DNA of 64,000 bases from Elusimicrobiota bacterium (GTDB lineage Bacteria; Elusimicrobiota; Elusimicrobia; UBA1565; UBA9628), in assembly GCA_023213235.1 (NCBI GenBank), contig CP096137.1, forward strand, positions 1,691,047 to 1,755,046, read 5' to 3'. The position numbers and the translations under genes are program-made. A model generated the notes under the pieces. The model saw only the letters and a program-made list of their open reading frames with translations, searched no databases and was not told the DNA's origin. Every line of letters begins with the position of its first letter. The stretch's first letter is position 1. Of this stretch, positions 16,085 to 26,765 are shown one piece after another.

Positions 16085-17995
16085 GTGACTGGCGGGACGG
16101 GCGGATCTAGGTTCGCCCGTCCCGCCCTTTTGGCCGCCGTTCTGGCGGCCGGCGGCGCCCGCGCCGCGGCGACGGCGGAGTCTTCCTTGGCCCGGGCGCG
16201 CGAGCTCGCGCTGGCCTCCGACCCGCGCTGGCTGCGCCTTCTTCACTACAAACCCGGCACGTGGTGGGGCAAGCCCGCCGGCGACGCGGACTCCGCGGCC
16301 TTCTACCTCGCCGCGGACGGCCGCCGCGACCCCGCCGCCGAGCTCGAGGCCATGGTGCGCGGCCTCTACGACCCGGCGCCGGGGCCCGAGCCCCAGCCGG
16401 CCCGCTGCCGCTTCCCGGCGCGCGCGGCCTGGCTCATGGACAGGCTGGCGCTGGCCCCGGCGGACCTGCCCAAGGCCGACTGCTCGAAATACGAGGACTG
16501 GCGGCGGCTCATGGACCCCGGCGCGGTCTCGCTGATCTTCGCCTCGTCCTACGTCAACAACCCGTCGTCGATGTTCGGGCATACCTTCCTGCGCCTCGAG
16601 CGCCGCAAGGCCGGCGACCAGCGCCTGCTCGACAACACCCTGAACTTCGCCGCCGAGACGGGCGACGACGGCGGCGCGCTCTTCGCCGTGAAGGGTCTCG
16701 GCGGGATGTACCCGGGCAAATACACCGTCCAGCCGTATTACATGATGGTCCAGCAGTACAACAACATCGAGAGCCGCGACCTGTGGGAGTACCGGCTCGC
16801 GCTCACGCCGGCCGAGGTCGACCTTCTCGCGATGCACGCCTGGGAGATGGGCCAGGCCACCTTCCCGTACTACTTCCTCTCGAAGAACTGCTCCTACCAA
16901 TTGATGCCCGCGCTCGAGGCCGTGCTGCCCGCGCGCACGTTGATGCCGGGGTCGCCGCCGGTCGTCGGCCCCGTCGACACGGTCCACGCCGTCCTGCGCT
17001 CGCCCGGCCTCGTCGCGGCCGTGAATTTCAGGCCGTCGCACTCGACGACCATGCGCGCGCGGCGGGGGCTGCTGACGCCCGCGGAGCGCCGAGCGGCCGA
17101 CGCCTACCGCCGCGGCCGTCCGGAGGAGGGGGACCGTCTCGCCGAGGGGCTGGCCGCGGACCGGCGCGCCCTCATCCTCGACGCCGCCCACGACTACGTT
17201 CTGTATAAGGAGAGCTATTCTCCCGACGTCGACGAGAAGGTCCGCGCGCTCGAACGGCCCATCCTGCTGCGCCGCGCCAAGCTCGACGCCGCGACCGTCG
17301 AGCCGCCGCCGCCCCCGTGGGCCGCGCCGCCCGACGAGGGGCACCTGAGGCGCCGTCTTCACCTGGGCGCCGGAGGCCGCAACGGCGGCTCGTTCGTCGA
17401 GCTCGCCTGGCGTCCCGGCTATCACAGCCTGCTCGACCGTCAGCACGGCTACGTCCCGGGCGCCGAGATCGAGAGCTTCTCGTGGCGCCTGCGCTACGAT
17501 CGCGACGAGAGGCGCGTCTACGTCCGCGACCTGCGCGTCGTCGACGTGCTGTCGGTCTCGCCGTTCGACCCGTGGATGCGCAAGCCGTCGTGGACGGTGG
17601 GCACCGGGCTCGACACGGCTTTTGAACTCGGGCGTCCCGCCTCGCAGTCGCTCGTCTACGAGGGCCATGTCGGCAGCGGGCTCTCCGCCGAGCTCGGCTC
17701 GCGCGGGTCGGCCTGGGCGCTCGCCGTCGGCGAGGGAGCGGCCGGAGCCGTCCTGCGCGAGGGCTACCGGATCGGCGGCAGTCTCAAGCTCGGCGCCGCG
17801 GTCCAGCTCGCCCCGCGCTGGCGCGCGGTCCTCGACGGCGGCCTCTCCGCCCAGGCCTTCGGCGACAAGACGCCGAACCATCGCGCGCGCGTCGGCGTGA
17901 ACTGGGCGCCGTCCCGCGACCGCGCGCTGCGCGCCGAGTTCCTCATCCGCGGCCCGCACCGGGAGGGAGGCCTCTACGCGTCGCTTTATCATTAG
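16085..17995 (+). CDS. Exported DUF4105-family protein, predicted outer-membrane/periplasmic
   Basis: The protein has 636 residues. A GTG start gives a signal peptide (ARPALLAAVLAAGGARA). The DUF4105 core follows, with IFASSYVNNPSSMFGHTFLR and a conserved YYFLSKNCSYQLMPALE carrying the likely catalytic cysteine. The first half resembles an NlpC/P60-like papain fold. The second half (after about residue 420) has alternating strands that may form a barrel (FVELAWRPGYHSLLDRQHGY). The substrate is unknown. The first 15 codons overlap a perfect terminator hairpin. Translation ends inside the next, lipoprotein-like gene. Confidence 0.8.
   Translation: MTGGTGGSRFARPALLAAVLAAGGARAAATAESSLARARELALASDPRWLRLLHYKPGTWWGKPAGDADSAAFYLAADGRRDPAAELEAMVRGLYDPAPGPEPQPARCRFPARAAWLMDRLALAPADLPKADCSKYEDWRRLMDPGAVSLIFASSYVNNPSSMFGHTFLRLERRKAGDQRLLDNTLNFAAETGDDGGALFAVKGLGGMYPGKYTVQPYYMMVQQYNNIESRDLWEYRLALTPAEVDLLAMHAWEMGQATFPYYFLSKNCSYQLMPALEAVLPARTLMPGSPPVVGPVDTVHAVLRSPGLVAAVNFRPSHSTTMRARRGLLTPAERRAADAYRRGRPEEGDRLAEGLAADRRALILDAAHDYVLYKESYSPDVDEKVRALERPILLRRAKLDAATVEPPPPPWAAPPDEGHLRRRLHLGAGGRNGGSFVELAWRPGYHSLLDRQHGYVPGAEIESFSWRLRYDRDERRVYVRDLRVVDVLSVSPFDPWMRKPSWTVGTGLDTAFELGRPASQSLVYEGHVGSGLSAELGSRGSAWALAVGEGAAGAVLREGYRIGGSLKLGAAVQLAPRWRAVLDGGLSAQAFGDKTPNHRARVGVNWAPSRDRALRAEFLIRGPHREGGLYASLYH
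16091..16131 (+). terminator. Intrinsic terminator in the first codons of the DUF4105 gene
   Basis: GGCGGGACGGGCG and CGCCCGTCCCGCC form a perfect 13-bp stem with a 10-base loop, then CTTTT. It probably ends the DUF3015 transcript but lies inside the next gene's signal-peptide codons. Confidence 0.8.
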
Positions 17996-18826
17996 CCTCG
18001 TCCTGCCTCTCGCGGGCTGCACGAACGTATTCCTTCAGCCCGACCGCGCCCTGCACGACCGTCCGGAGCGCATCGGCGCGAAGTGGGAGGAGGCGCGCTT
18101 CCGCTCGTCCGACGGCGTCGAGCTGACCGGCATGTGGTTCCCGGCGCAGAACGGACCCGCGCGCGGCACGATCGTCCACTTCCACGGCAACGGCGAGAAC
18201 ATGACGAGCCACTACCTGTTCGTCTACTGGCTCGCCCTCGAGCGCTGGAACGTCTTCACCTTCGATTACCGCGGCTACGGCGCCTCCGGCGGGGAGAAGT
18301 CGATCGCGGGCTCCGTCGCCGACGGCGCGGCGGCGATCAAGGCCGCGCGAGGCCGCGCGAGCGGGGGGCGGACCGGCTCATCGTCGTCGGACAGAGCCTC
18401 GGCGGCGCGCTCGCGCTGGCCGCGCTCGACCGCGACGGAGGCGAGGGGGTGCGAGGCGTGATCCTCGACTCGACGTTCTCCTCTTATCGCCGCGTGGCGC
18501 GCGGCAAGCTCGGGAGCTTCTGGCTGACCTGGCCGTTCCAGTACCCGCTGACCTGGGGCCTCGTCTCCGACCGCTGGGCCCCCGCGCGCCTGATCGCCCG
18601 GCGCAAGCCCGTGCCCCTGCTCATGTTCCACTCCACGGGCGACCCCGTCGTCCCCTACGCCGAAGGCCGCCGCCTCTACGAGCTCGCGCCCGGCCCGAAG
18701 GAGTTCTGGAAGATCGAGGGAACCGGCCACACCGAGGCCATGTTCGCCAAGGGCGCCCAGTATCGACGGCCCATCCTGGAGTGGCTGGAGCGGGCGCTCG
18801 AGTCCGGTGTCAGGCCTAACGATTAA
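17976..18826 (+). CDS. Alpha/beta-hydrolase lipoprotein, ACG start proposed, frameshifted
   Basis: The protein belongs to the BAAT/FrsA-like serine hydrolases. Motifs are TIVHFHGNGENMTSHY (oxyanion), FTFDYRGYGASGGEKS, nucleophile VVGQSLGGALAL, acid STGDPVVPYAEGR and a C-terminal histidine in IEGTGHTEAMF. One base is missing in the G6 run at 18363-18368. At the 5' end GGGAGGGAGG is followed five bases later by ACG, which opens (M)RRFIISLVLPLAGCTN, an excellent lipoprotein signal. No standard start codon gives this signal. The last codons and stop lie inside a palindromic repeat. The substrate is unknown. Confidence 0.75.
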
Positions 18827-18882
18827 CGATTCCCTCGGGACGCGCGCCGTGAGGGGAATCGTTAATCGTTAGGCCTGACACC
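18806..18882. repeat. Long palindromic element between convergent genes
   Basis: Two 29-base arms, 18806-18834 and 18854-18882, are perfect inverted copies around a 19-base loop. The outer tips begin GGTGTCAGGCCT. The left arm supplies the hydrolase stop codon. A related element is at 49204-49281. It could act as a two-way terminator or be a REP/BIME-like mobile repeat. Confidence 0.85.
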
Positions 18883-18898
18883 CGTCCGTTGGGGCTCG

Positions 18899-19720
18899 TT
18901 ACGGGCGGGAGAGGATCTTGCGGAAGGCCGCCGAGTGGGCGGTGCGGGCGGAGAGGTCGGTTTCGACCTTGAGCGCGGCGCTGAGGGCCTGCAGGTGGGC
19001 GTCGGAGCCGATGTCGGCCAAGGCGAGGGAGGCGGCGGTGCGCACGCCGCTGTCCTTGTCGGAGAGGGCCTTGGCGGCGGCGTCGGCCGCGCGCGGCGTG
19101 CCGATGTCCTGGAGCGAGCGCACGGCCAGCATGCGCACCTGCCACTTGGGCTCCAGGCGCAGGCATTCCTCGAGCGCGGGCACCACGAAGCCCTTGCGCG
19201 TGCGGCCGAGCGCCAGCACGGCGGCGTAGCGCACGTACCAGGCCGGGTCGGCGCGCAGGGCGCGGGAGAGGCGCGTCGCGGCGCCCTCGGCGGGCAAGCG
19301 GCCGAGGGCGAGCGCGGCGGCGTAGCGGACCTCGACGGCGGGGTCGGCGAGCGCCTCGCCGAGCGAGGGTGCGGCGACGGCGTCTCCGATGCGGCCGAGG
19401 GCGGTCGCCGCGGCGGCACGAAGCTCCGGGGCCTCGTCCATGCGCAGCATCTCCGCGGCGAGCGGCGCGATCGCCGAGACGTGGCGCGGCACGGCGGCGG
19501 AGTGGATCGCGGCGAGGCGGTCGGCCGGATCGCTGGCGCGCAGGCCGCCCATGAGCCACGCGGGAGAGGGCGGGGACGCCAGGGCGTCGCGCAGGTCGCC
19601 CTCGTCCTCGACGAGCGAGGCGAGGGGATCGTCGGCCGCGCCGAGGAGCTGGTCGTTCGGCGGGAACTCCGCGGCGGCCGCGGACGAGACGAGCAGGACG
19701 GCGGCGAGCATTCTCCTCAT
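18899..19720 (-). CDS. Exported HEAT-repeat protein
   Basis: The 273-residue protein has a signal peptide (RRMLAAVLLVSSAAAA). Tandem HEAT/PBS-lyase-type repeats of about 31 residues run from about residue 60 to the end, for example PELRAAAATALGRIGDAVAA, VEVRYAAALALGRLPAEGAA and WYVRYAAVLALGRTRKGFVV. Such solenoids bind other proteins. The start is ATG 19720; a second ATG at 19711 with AGGAG before it is an alternative. No enzymatic motif is visible. It faces the hydrolase gene across the palindromic repeat. Confidence 0.85.
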   Translation of the reverse strand: MRRMLAAVLLVSSAAAAEFPPNDQLLGAADDPLASLVEDEGDLRDALASPPSPAWLMGGLRASDPADRLAAIHSAAVPRHVSAIAPLAAEMLRMDEAPELRAAAATALGRIGDAVAAPSLGEALADPAVEVRYAAALALGRLPAEGAATRLSRALRADPAWYVRYAAVLALGRTRKGFVVPALEECLRLEPKWQVRMLAVRSLQDIGTPRAADAAAKALSDKDSGVRTAASLALADIGSDAHLQALSAALKVETDLSARTAHSAAFRKILSRP

Positions 19721-19764
19721 GGGGAGAATGAGTCTAACAGGAGAACCCCGTTTGCGCCAGGGGG

Positions 19765-20770
19765 TCAGACGGGCGCGGGCGTCTTCTGGTCCGGGGAACA
19801 CGCCTTGGCCTTCGGCTTGCTCATGCCGATGGCGAGCTTGACGCTCGCGCCGAAGGTCTTCAAGGGCTCCCCCAGGGTGTGCGACACCATGCGCACGCAG
19901 CCGAGCGAGCAGCCGGCCTCGCAGGGCTTGTGGACGTTGTTCGTCTGCAGGCGTTCCGGCGTGGCGCTCATGAGGTCGAAGGCGACGCCGCGCTGCTGCG
20001 CGCACCACTGGATCGTGCCGGCGGCGGTCACGTACAGGAACTTGAAGCCGCCGAGGCACTTCCACGGGCGCGAGAAATCGCCGGCGAGCATCTCCTTGAG
20101 GTGCTCGCCGTAGAAATTGACGCCCTCGAACACGCCGTACTTGTCGAGAAGCGCCAAATATTTTTCGCCTTTGATGGCGATCTGTCCGCCTTTGCCGTGC
20201 ATGATGGAGAAGCCGAAGGCAAAGGGAGCTCCTTCAGCGTGTTCCTGAATTCGTCGTAGTTGTTCAGGTTCTCCTCGTTGAGCACAGACTGGATCTCAAC
20301 TTGGAATTTCGCCGTTTCGGCCAAAAGCTTCAGCTTGGGCAGGACCGACTTCAGCGACTTGTCGGACCAGTCGGTCGGGTGCAGGGTGTCGACGGAGACC
20401 TGCATGAAGTCCAGGCCCGCCTCGTTGAGGTCGAGGATGTTCTTCTTCGTGAGCAGGAAGCCGTTGGTGATGATCGTCGCGAGGTTGCTGCCGCCGCGCT
20501 TGGACTTCACGTGCCGGACGAGCTGCGCGATCTCGGGGTGCATCATCGTCTCGCCGCCGAGGAAGTCGTAGACGAGCACGCCGAGCTCGTCGAGCTTGTC
20601 GATGCGGGCCTTCATCGTCTCGAGCGGGATGATCGGCGCCCCGGGGTGTACTCGTCGCAGTACGAGCAGGTCAGGTTGCAGTCGTCGGTGACGACCACCT
20701 GGGCGTACATCGGCCGCGAGTCGACGACCCGCTTGGCTCCCGTGAGGATGAATTTCTTGTCGACGGCCAT
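19765..20770 (-). CDS. Radical SAM/SPASM-type enzyme, two frameshifts
   Basis: The N-terminus reads VVVTDDCNLTCSYCDEYTPG, with the CxxxCxxC that binds the SAM-cleaving 4Fe-4S cluster. The body includes LVYDFLGGETMMHPEIAQLV and ATIITNGFLLTKK. The C-terminal third has further cysteines (IQWCAQQRG, HKPCEAGCSLGCVRM), as in SPASM/twitch domains with auxiliary clusters. One base is missing near 20640 (C4 run) and one near 20225 (G3 run). The start is ATG 20770, right after a consensus -10. Peptide or cofactor modification is possible; no precursor peptide is seen nearby. Confidence 0.82.
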
Positions 20771-20775
20771 CCCTC

Positions 20776-20784
20776 ATTATACCA
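20776..20784 (-). promoter_or_regulatory. Extended consensus -10 for the radical SAM gene
   Basis: On the minus strand, TGG plus TATAAT is followed by only GAGGG and then ATG, which predicts a nearly leaderless transcript. Confidence 0.6.
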
Positions 20785-20811
20785 TTCGGCGGGGTCCGTC
20801 CCGTCGGAGAA

Positions 20812-21537
20812 TCAGCGGGGGAGGAGGGCGTCGAGCTTCGCGGCCACGGCGGCGCCCCACTTGGGGCCCTGGGACAGGCTGTCGGGGTCCTTCGTCTTCA
20901 GCCAGTGATAATGGATCCCGTCGCCGCCGAGCTTGGGGTAGGAGGAGAGGGGCCTGCTGTCGACCAGCGAGCAGACGTGGCCGGTCTTCTTCGCCGCGGC
21001 CAGCGCGGCCTCGATGATCGAGTATTTGTAGGCGACGCCGGAGGCGTCGAAGCCGGGGCTGCGCGTCATGTTCGGCGGGCCGATCCAGACGCAGACGTCG
21101 CTGGCCTTGAAGGCGGCCTTGAGCAGCGGCAAGGTCGACGCGGCTTCCGAGGCCTTCGCGTCGAGCGCGTAGTTGGTGCCGTGCGCGATGATCGTGACGC
21201 GGCGCGTCTTCGACGTTCCGGCGGGCTGCGCGGCCCACAGCTCGTCGAGGTGGGGAACTGTCTCCTCGCGGCAGGCGCGTTTGACGGCCGGGCCGGCGGA
21301 GGTCGCGTGATAGCCGCACGGAGTCGTCCAGCGGGAGGAGGCCCACTGGCGCGGCGCGGAGCCGCCCGCCGCGAAGAAGTCCCAGTCCGTGTCCGGGCGG
21401 GCGCGCAGCCAGGCCTCCAGCGCCTCGCCGAAGGAGCCGACGCCGTGGGAGTCGGTGATGACGACGATCCGGTCGGGGACGGCGGCCGCGGCCGGCGCGC
21501 AGACGAGCAGGGCCAACGCGGCGGCGAGCGTGATCAC
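20812..21537 (-). CDS. Exported SGNH/GDSL-like hydrolase
   Basis: The 241-residue protein has a signal peptide ([18 protein letters not shown]). SGNH features are block I ([20 protein letters not shown]), an Asn in AHGTNYAL, and a C-terminal DGIHYHW with Asp and His. The family hydrolyses esters, including acetylated glycans. The start is GTG at 21537, just after a TATAAT box on the minus strand, which overlaps the promoter of fluC. The substrate is unknown. Confidence 0.75.
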   Translation of the reverse strand: MITLAAALALLVCAPAAAAVPDRIVVITDSHGVGSFGEALEAWLRARPDTDWDFFAAGGSAPRQWASSRWTTPCGYHATSAGPAVKRACREETVPHLDELWAAQPAGTSKTRRVTIIAHGTNYALDAKASEAASTLPLLKAAFKASDVCVWIGPPNMTRSPGFDASGVAYKYSIIEAALAAAKKTGHVCSLVDSRPLSSYPKLGGDGIHYHWLKTKDPDSLSQGPKWGAAVAAKLDALLPR

Positions 21538-21543
21538 GAGGCC

Positions 21544-21555
21544 ATTATATAGAAT
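21544..21555. promoter_or_regulatory. Overlapping divergent -10 boxes, 23 bases between two start codons
   Basis: The 12-base ATTATATAGAAT contains TATAAT on the minus strand (21544-21549) and TAGAAT on the plus strand (21550-21555). Each lies 5-6 bases from its start codon (GTG 21537, ATG 21561). Both transcripts would be leaderless. Confidence 0.6.
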
Positions 21556-21560
21556 GAGGC

Positions 21561-21916
21561 ATGTCCTACGCGGCTCTTTTGACGGGCGGACTGGCGGGGG
21601 TTCTCGCGCGCTACGGCGCGTCGAGGGCGCTGGCCCCCGGCGCCCTGCCCTGGGCGACCCTGGCGGTGAACCTGGCCGGCTGCTTCCTCGCGGGCCTCTT
21701 CGACGAGGCGGCGCGCCGCCGCGGCTGGGGCGGCGCGCACGGACGGCTGCTGCTGCTCACCGGCTTCTGCGGCGCGTTCACGACCTTCTCCGCCCTCATC
21801 CTCGAGCTCGACGTGATGGCCAGGTCCTCGCCGTCGCGCGCGGCGGGCTATGTGATCCTCAGCGTCGCGGCGGGGCTGGCCCTCCTCCGCCTCGGCGCGG
21901 CCGCCGGACGGCTCGC

Positions 21917-21920
<4 letters not shown>
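21561..21920 (+). CDS. crcB: Fluoride channel FluC/CrcB
   Basis: This is a four-helix, 119-residue membrane protein that exports fluoride as a dual-topology dimer. Family motifs are intact: [17 protein letters not shown] (conserved Asn/Gly) and [18 protein letters not shown] (channel-lining Phe and TTFS). No fluoride riboswitch precedes it, since only a promoter box separates it from the divergent gene. The stop overlaps the next gene's GTG. Confidence 0.93.
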
Positions 21921-23923
<2,003 letters not shown>

Positions 23924-23927
<4 letters not shown>

Positions 23928-25158
23928 CCAAGCCCGAGAAGACGGAAGAAGAAAAGCTGCGCTCCAAGCGCGTCCACGCGCTGGTCATGATGATCCTCGG
24001 CGCGATCATGTCGGCCTGCGCGCTCGCGGCGGGCCTCATCGCGATGAACCCGGGAGCGTTCCCGTCGTGGATGACCGGCGGCTGGCTGCGCGGCGCAAGC
24101 CGGGCGCACCGGACTCCCGCGGCGCCCGTCGTGAGCTTCGTCGATTTCTATCCCGGGGTCCTGGCCCAGGCGAAGAACAAGGACCGGGTCGTTCTCCTGC
24201 ACCTCGCGCCGTCGTGGTCGCGCGAGGCTCGCGTGATGGAGGAGACGGTCTACGCCGACCCCGCCGTCGCGAAATGGATCGCGGAGAACGCGGTCGCCGC
24301 GCGCGCCGACGCCGACGAGCGGCCGGACCTCGCGTTCATGTACGGCGTCGGGGCCTGGCCCACGACGGCCCTCCTGCACCACGACGGGCGCGAGCTCGCC
24401 GGCGCGGCGCGCCTGACCTCGAAGCTGTTCCTGCCGTGGGCGAGCCTGATCGTCAAGACGCTGAAGGCCGATCCCGCGAAGGCCGACGGCTTCGCCGCCG
24501 ACGCGCGGCGCCGCGTGGAGGCCGTCCGCCGCCGCCCCGAGCCCCCGCGGGCCCCGACGACCCCGTCTGGGGCGGCGCGTTCCGCTCCGCGGACGAGCGC
24601 GCCAAGACGCTGGCCGACCAGGCCGCCGTGGTCCTGTCGAGCGACGCCGTCCGCGCCAAGGCCGCGCTCGGCTTCGTCGAGGCGTTCATGACCCTGCCCG
24701 GCGGCGGCTACGCCAACGCCGTCCGCGGCGAGGTCGAGCTCGCCGACGGGCGCATCGAGGAGGGCTTCTCCTATTTCGCGAAGGACGACGCGGGACGGCG
24801 CGCCGCGGGCCTGCCGTCGGTCGACCGCCGCGTCTTCGCCGGCCCCAACGCCGACATGGCTCGCGCGGTCCTGCGCTCGCGCGCGGCGACCGCGGCGCAG
24901 AAGGCGCACGCCCGCCGCACGCTCGACTTCGTCTGGACGCGCCTGGTCAAGGACGGGAAGGTCTCGCGCACGGCCGGCGGCCTCGACGACTGGCCCCCGG
25001 ACCAGTGGGCCGTCATCGAGGCCGAGCTGGCCGCCGGGCGTCCCGAGCGCGCGCGAAAGATTTTCGCGCGCCAGGACACGCCGGCGCTGCGGGCGCTGGG
25101 GCCCAACGTTTACGCCGACACGCTCAGGGCGCGATTGGGCCTGACAAGGAAGAAGTAG
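23924..25158 (+). CDS. Membrane-anchored thioredoxin-fold protein without CxxC, frameshifted
   Basis: An N-terminal helix (HALVMMILGAIMSACALAAG) precedes a DUF255/thioredoxin-like domain: VVLLHLAPSWSREARVMEET, AVAARADADERPDLAFMYGV and WPTTALLHHDGREL. The position of the redox CxxC is SWSRE, so no dithiol chemistry is expected. The C-terminal 200 residues form a helical region (AKTLADQAAVVLSSDAVRAK). One base is missing near 24542-24555. Coupled to the DUF255 gene by GTGA, it may be its membrane partner. Confidence 0.72.
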
Positions 25159-25168
25159 GCTCGGAATC

Positions 25169-25221
25169 GCCGGGCGCGAGACGCCCGGCGCAAAAGTTCA
25201 GAGGAAACTCCTTGAACTTTT
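25169..25221. terminator. Pair of hairpins between convergent genes
   Basis: GCCGGGCG/CGCCCGGC (25169-25189) is followed by AAAAGTTCA/TGAACTTTT (25192-25221). The second has T/A tails on both strands and overlaps the minus-strand stop codon, so it can terminate in both directions. Confidence 0.65.
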
Positions 25222-25924
25222 AGAAATCGTCGGCCGCGGGCTTGCCGCCCTTCTTCTTGGGCGCCAGCGACCAGAGGTACTCCACGACGGCGTTGATCTC
25301 GGAGTCGTCGAGCTGGCCGCCCCACTTGGGCATCTCGAGCAGCGGCTTGGGCTGCGAGGAGCTGACGGGGATCGGCACCGCGCCGGCCTTGATCTTCTCG
25401 AGCAGCTCGTGCTTGCTGTAGCCCTCGGTGACCTTGGAGAGGGAGGGGATCAGGCCTCCGGCGACGTTGTTGTTCGGGTAGCCGCCGTAGCCGTCCTTGG
25501 CGTGGCAGGTCACGCAACCGACGGAGTTGAAGACGATCTTGCCGCGCTCGGCGGCGGGCAGGGCGGCGGCCGCGGCCGTCTTCCACGGCTTCTCCTTCCA
25601 GGCCTGGCCCTTCTGGGCGGAAAGGTAGGCGACGAGGTCGGCGCGCGCCGCGTCGTCGAGGTTGAAGTTCGGCATGACGGTCTTCGGGTTCCACTCGTGC
25701 GGGTTCTTCAGCCACTGGTCGATCCAGACGGCCGACTTCCGGAAGCCGAGCATCGTGAGATCCGGGCCCCAGTTGTGGCCGGAGTCGCCGATCACGTGGC
25801 ACTTCACGCAGCCGAGGCCGTTGAAGGCCCGCTCGCCGCGGACGACGGGGTCGGTGCTCGCGGACTGCTTCGAGGAGCAGGCGGCGGCCAGAAGAATCAC
25901 GACGGGGAGAATCCAACGGTTCAT
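25220..25924 (-). CDS. Diheme cytochrome c lipoprotein of the oxidase operon
   Basis: The 234-residue lipoprotein (signal WILPVVILLAAACSS) has two CxxCH sites, GCVKCHVIGD and GCVTCHAKDGYGG, each in a class I-like domain. Downstream methionines in VMPNFNL and EMPKWGG are candidate axial ligands. It closely resembles the protein at 31845-32525 in order, spacing and motifs (NPHEWNPKTVMPN; GYPNNNVAGGLIPSLSKV). It lies 1 base after ctaB at the operon end. It probably donates electrons to the oxidase, which lacks its own heme c domain. Confidence 0.9.
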   Translation of the reverse strand: MNRWILPVVILLAAACSSKQSASTDPVVRGERAFNGLGCVKCHVIGDSGHNWGPDLTMLGFRKSAVWIDQWLKNPHEWNPKTVMPNFNLDDAARADLVAYLSAQKGQAWKEKPWKTAAAAALPAAERGKIVFNSVGCVTCHAKDGYGGYPNNNVAGGLIPSLSKVTEGYSKHELLEKIKAGAVPIPVSSSQPKPLLEMPKWGGQLDDSEINAVVEYLWSLAPKKKGGKPAADDF

Positions 25925-25925
25925 G

Positions 25926-26765
25926 TCAAACGCCTCCGATGAGAAGCAGGACGAAGATGGCCGGCAAGTACATGAGCGAAGCGAGGAAGAGGCGGCGATT
26001 GTCGACGACGGTCATCGTCCAGCTCGCGCGCAGGCCGAGCAGGAGGAAGGAGCCGGAGACCGCGAGCGCGCCGAGCGCGTACGACGGCCGCGCCATGCCG
26101 ACGAGGGCGGGGGCCAGCGTCGCCGGCAGCAGGGTGAAGGAATGGATCGCGATCTGGATCGCGGTGGTGCCGCCGTCGGGGTGGACGACGGGCATGACCT
26201 TGAAGCCGGCCTTCGCGTAATCCTCGCGGTAGATCCAGAACAGCGCGAGGAAGTGCGGGATCTGCCAGAGGAACTGGATCGCGAACAAGGTCGCGGCGCG
26301 CGCGTCCATCGGCCCGCCCGCGGCGGCCCAGCCGATCAGCGGCGAGGTGGCACCCGCCGCGGCGCCGATCCACGTCGTCTGCGGCGTGAATTTCTTGAGC
26401 GGAGTGTAGATTCCGACGTAGAGGACGATCGTGGCCGCGGTCAGGGAGGCGGCGAGCCCTCCGCCCGCGGCCCAGACCATGACGGTGCCGAGAACGGCGA
26501 GGACGAGGCCGAAGGCGAGCGCCGCGTCGGGCGTGACGCGGCCCGTCGGAAGAGGACGGTTCTTCGTGCGGTTCATGATGCCGTCTTCGACGCGCTCCAG
26601 GCGCTGATTGAGGGCCCCGCAGGCGGCCGCGGCCAGCGCGGCGCCGAGGATCACGACCGGCAGCGCGGGCGTCGCGGCGCCTCCGGCGAGCGCCCAGCCG
26701 AGCCAGGTCGTCAGCGCGACCATCAGCGCGATGCGGGGCTTGGAGAGCTCGAGGTAGGCCTTCAC
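25926..26765 (-). CDS. ctaB: Heme O synthase (protoheme IX farnesyltransferase)
   Basis: This UbiA-family membrane prenyltransferase adds farnesyl to heme B. Asp-rich motif 1 region is NQRLERVEDGIMNRTKNRPL. The loop IPHFLALFWIYREDYAKAGF and the MPVVHPDGG stretch are characteristic of CtaB. The start is GTG at 26765, overlapping the ctaA stop. The 279-residue length is normal. It supplies heme O to CtaA and heme A to the oxidase encoded upstream in the same operon. Confidence 0.95.
   Translation of the reverse strand: MKAYLELSKPRIALMVALTTWLGWALAGGAATPALPVVILGAALAAAACGALNQRLERVEDGIMNRTKNRPLPTGRVTPDAALAFGLVLAVLGTVMVWAAGGGLAASLTAATIVLYVGIYTPLKKFTPQTTWIGAAAGATSPLIGWAAAGGPMDARAATLFAIQFLWQIPHFLALFWIYREDYAKAGFKVMPVVHPDGGTTAIQIAIHSFTLLPATLAPALVGMARPSYALGALAVSGSFLLLGLRASWTMTVVDNRRLFLASLMYLPAIFVLLLIGGV

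Noticed and set aside
19765..19780. GGGGGTCAGACGG as a third copy of the palindromic-element tip
   Set aside because: It has no inverted partner nearby and simply encodes the C-terminus and stop of the radical SAM gene.
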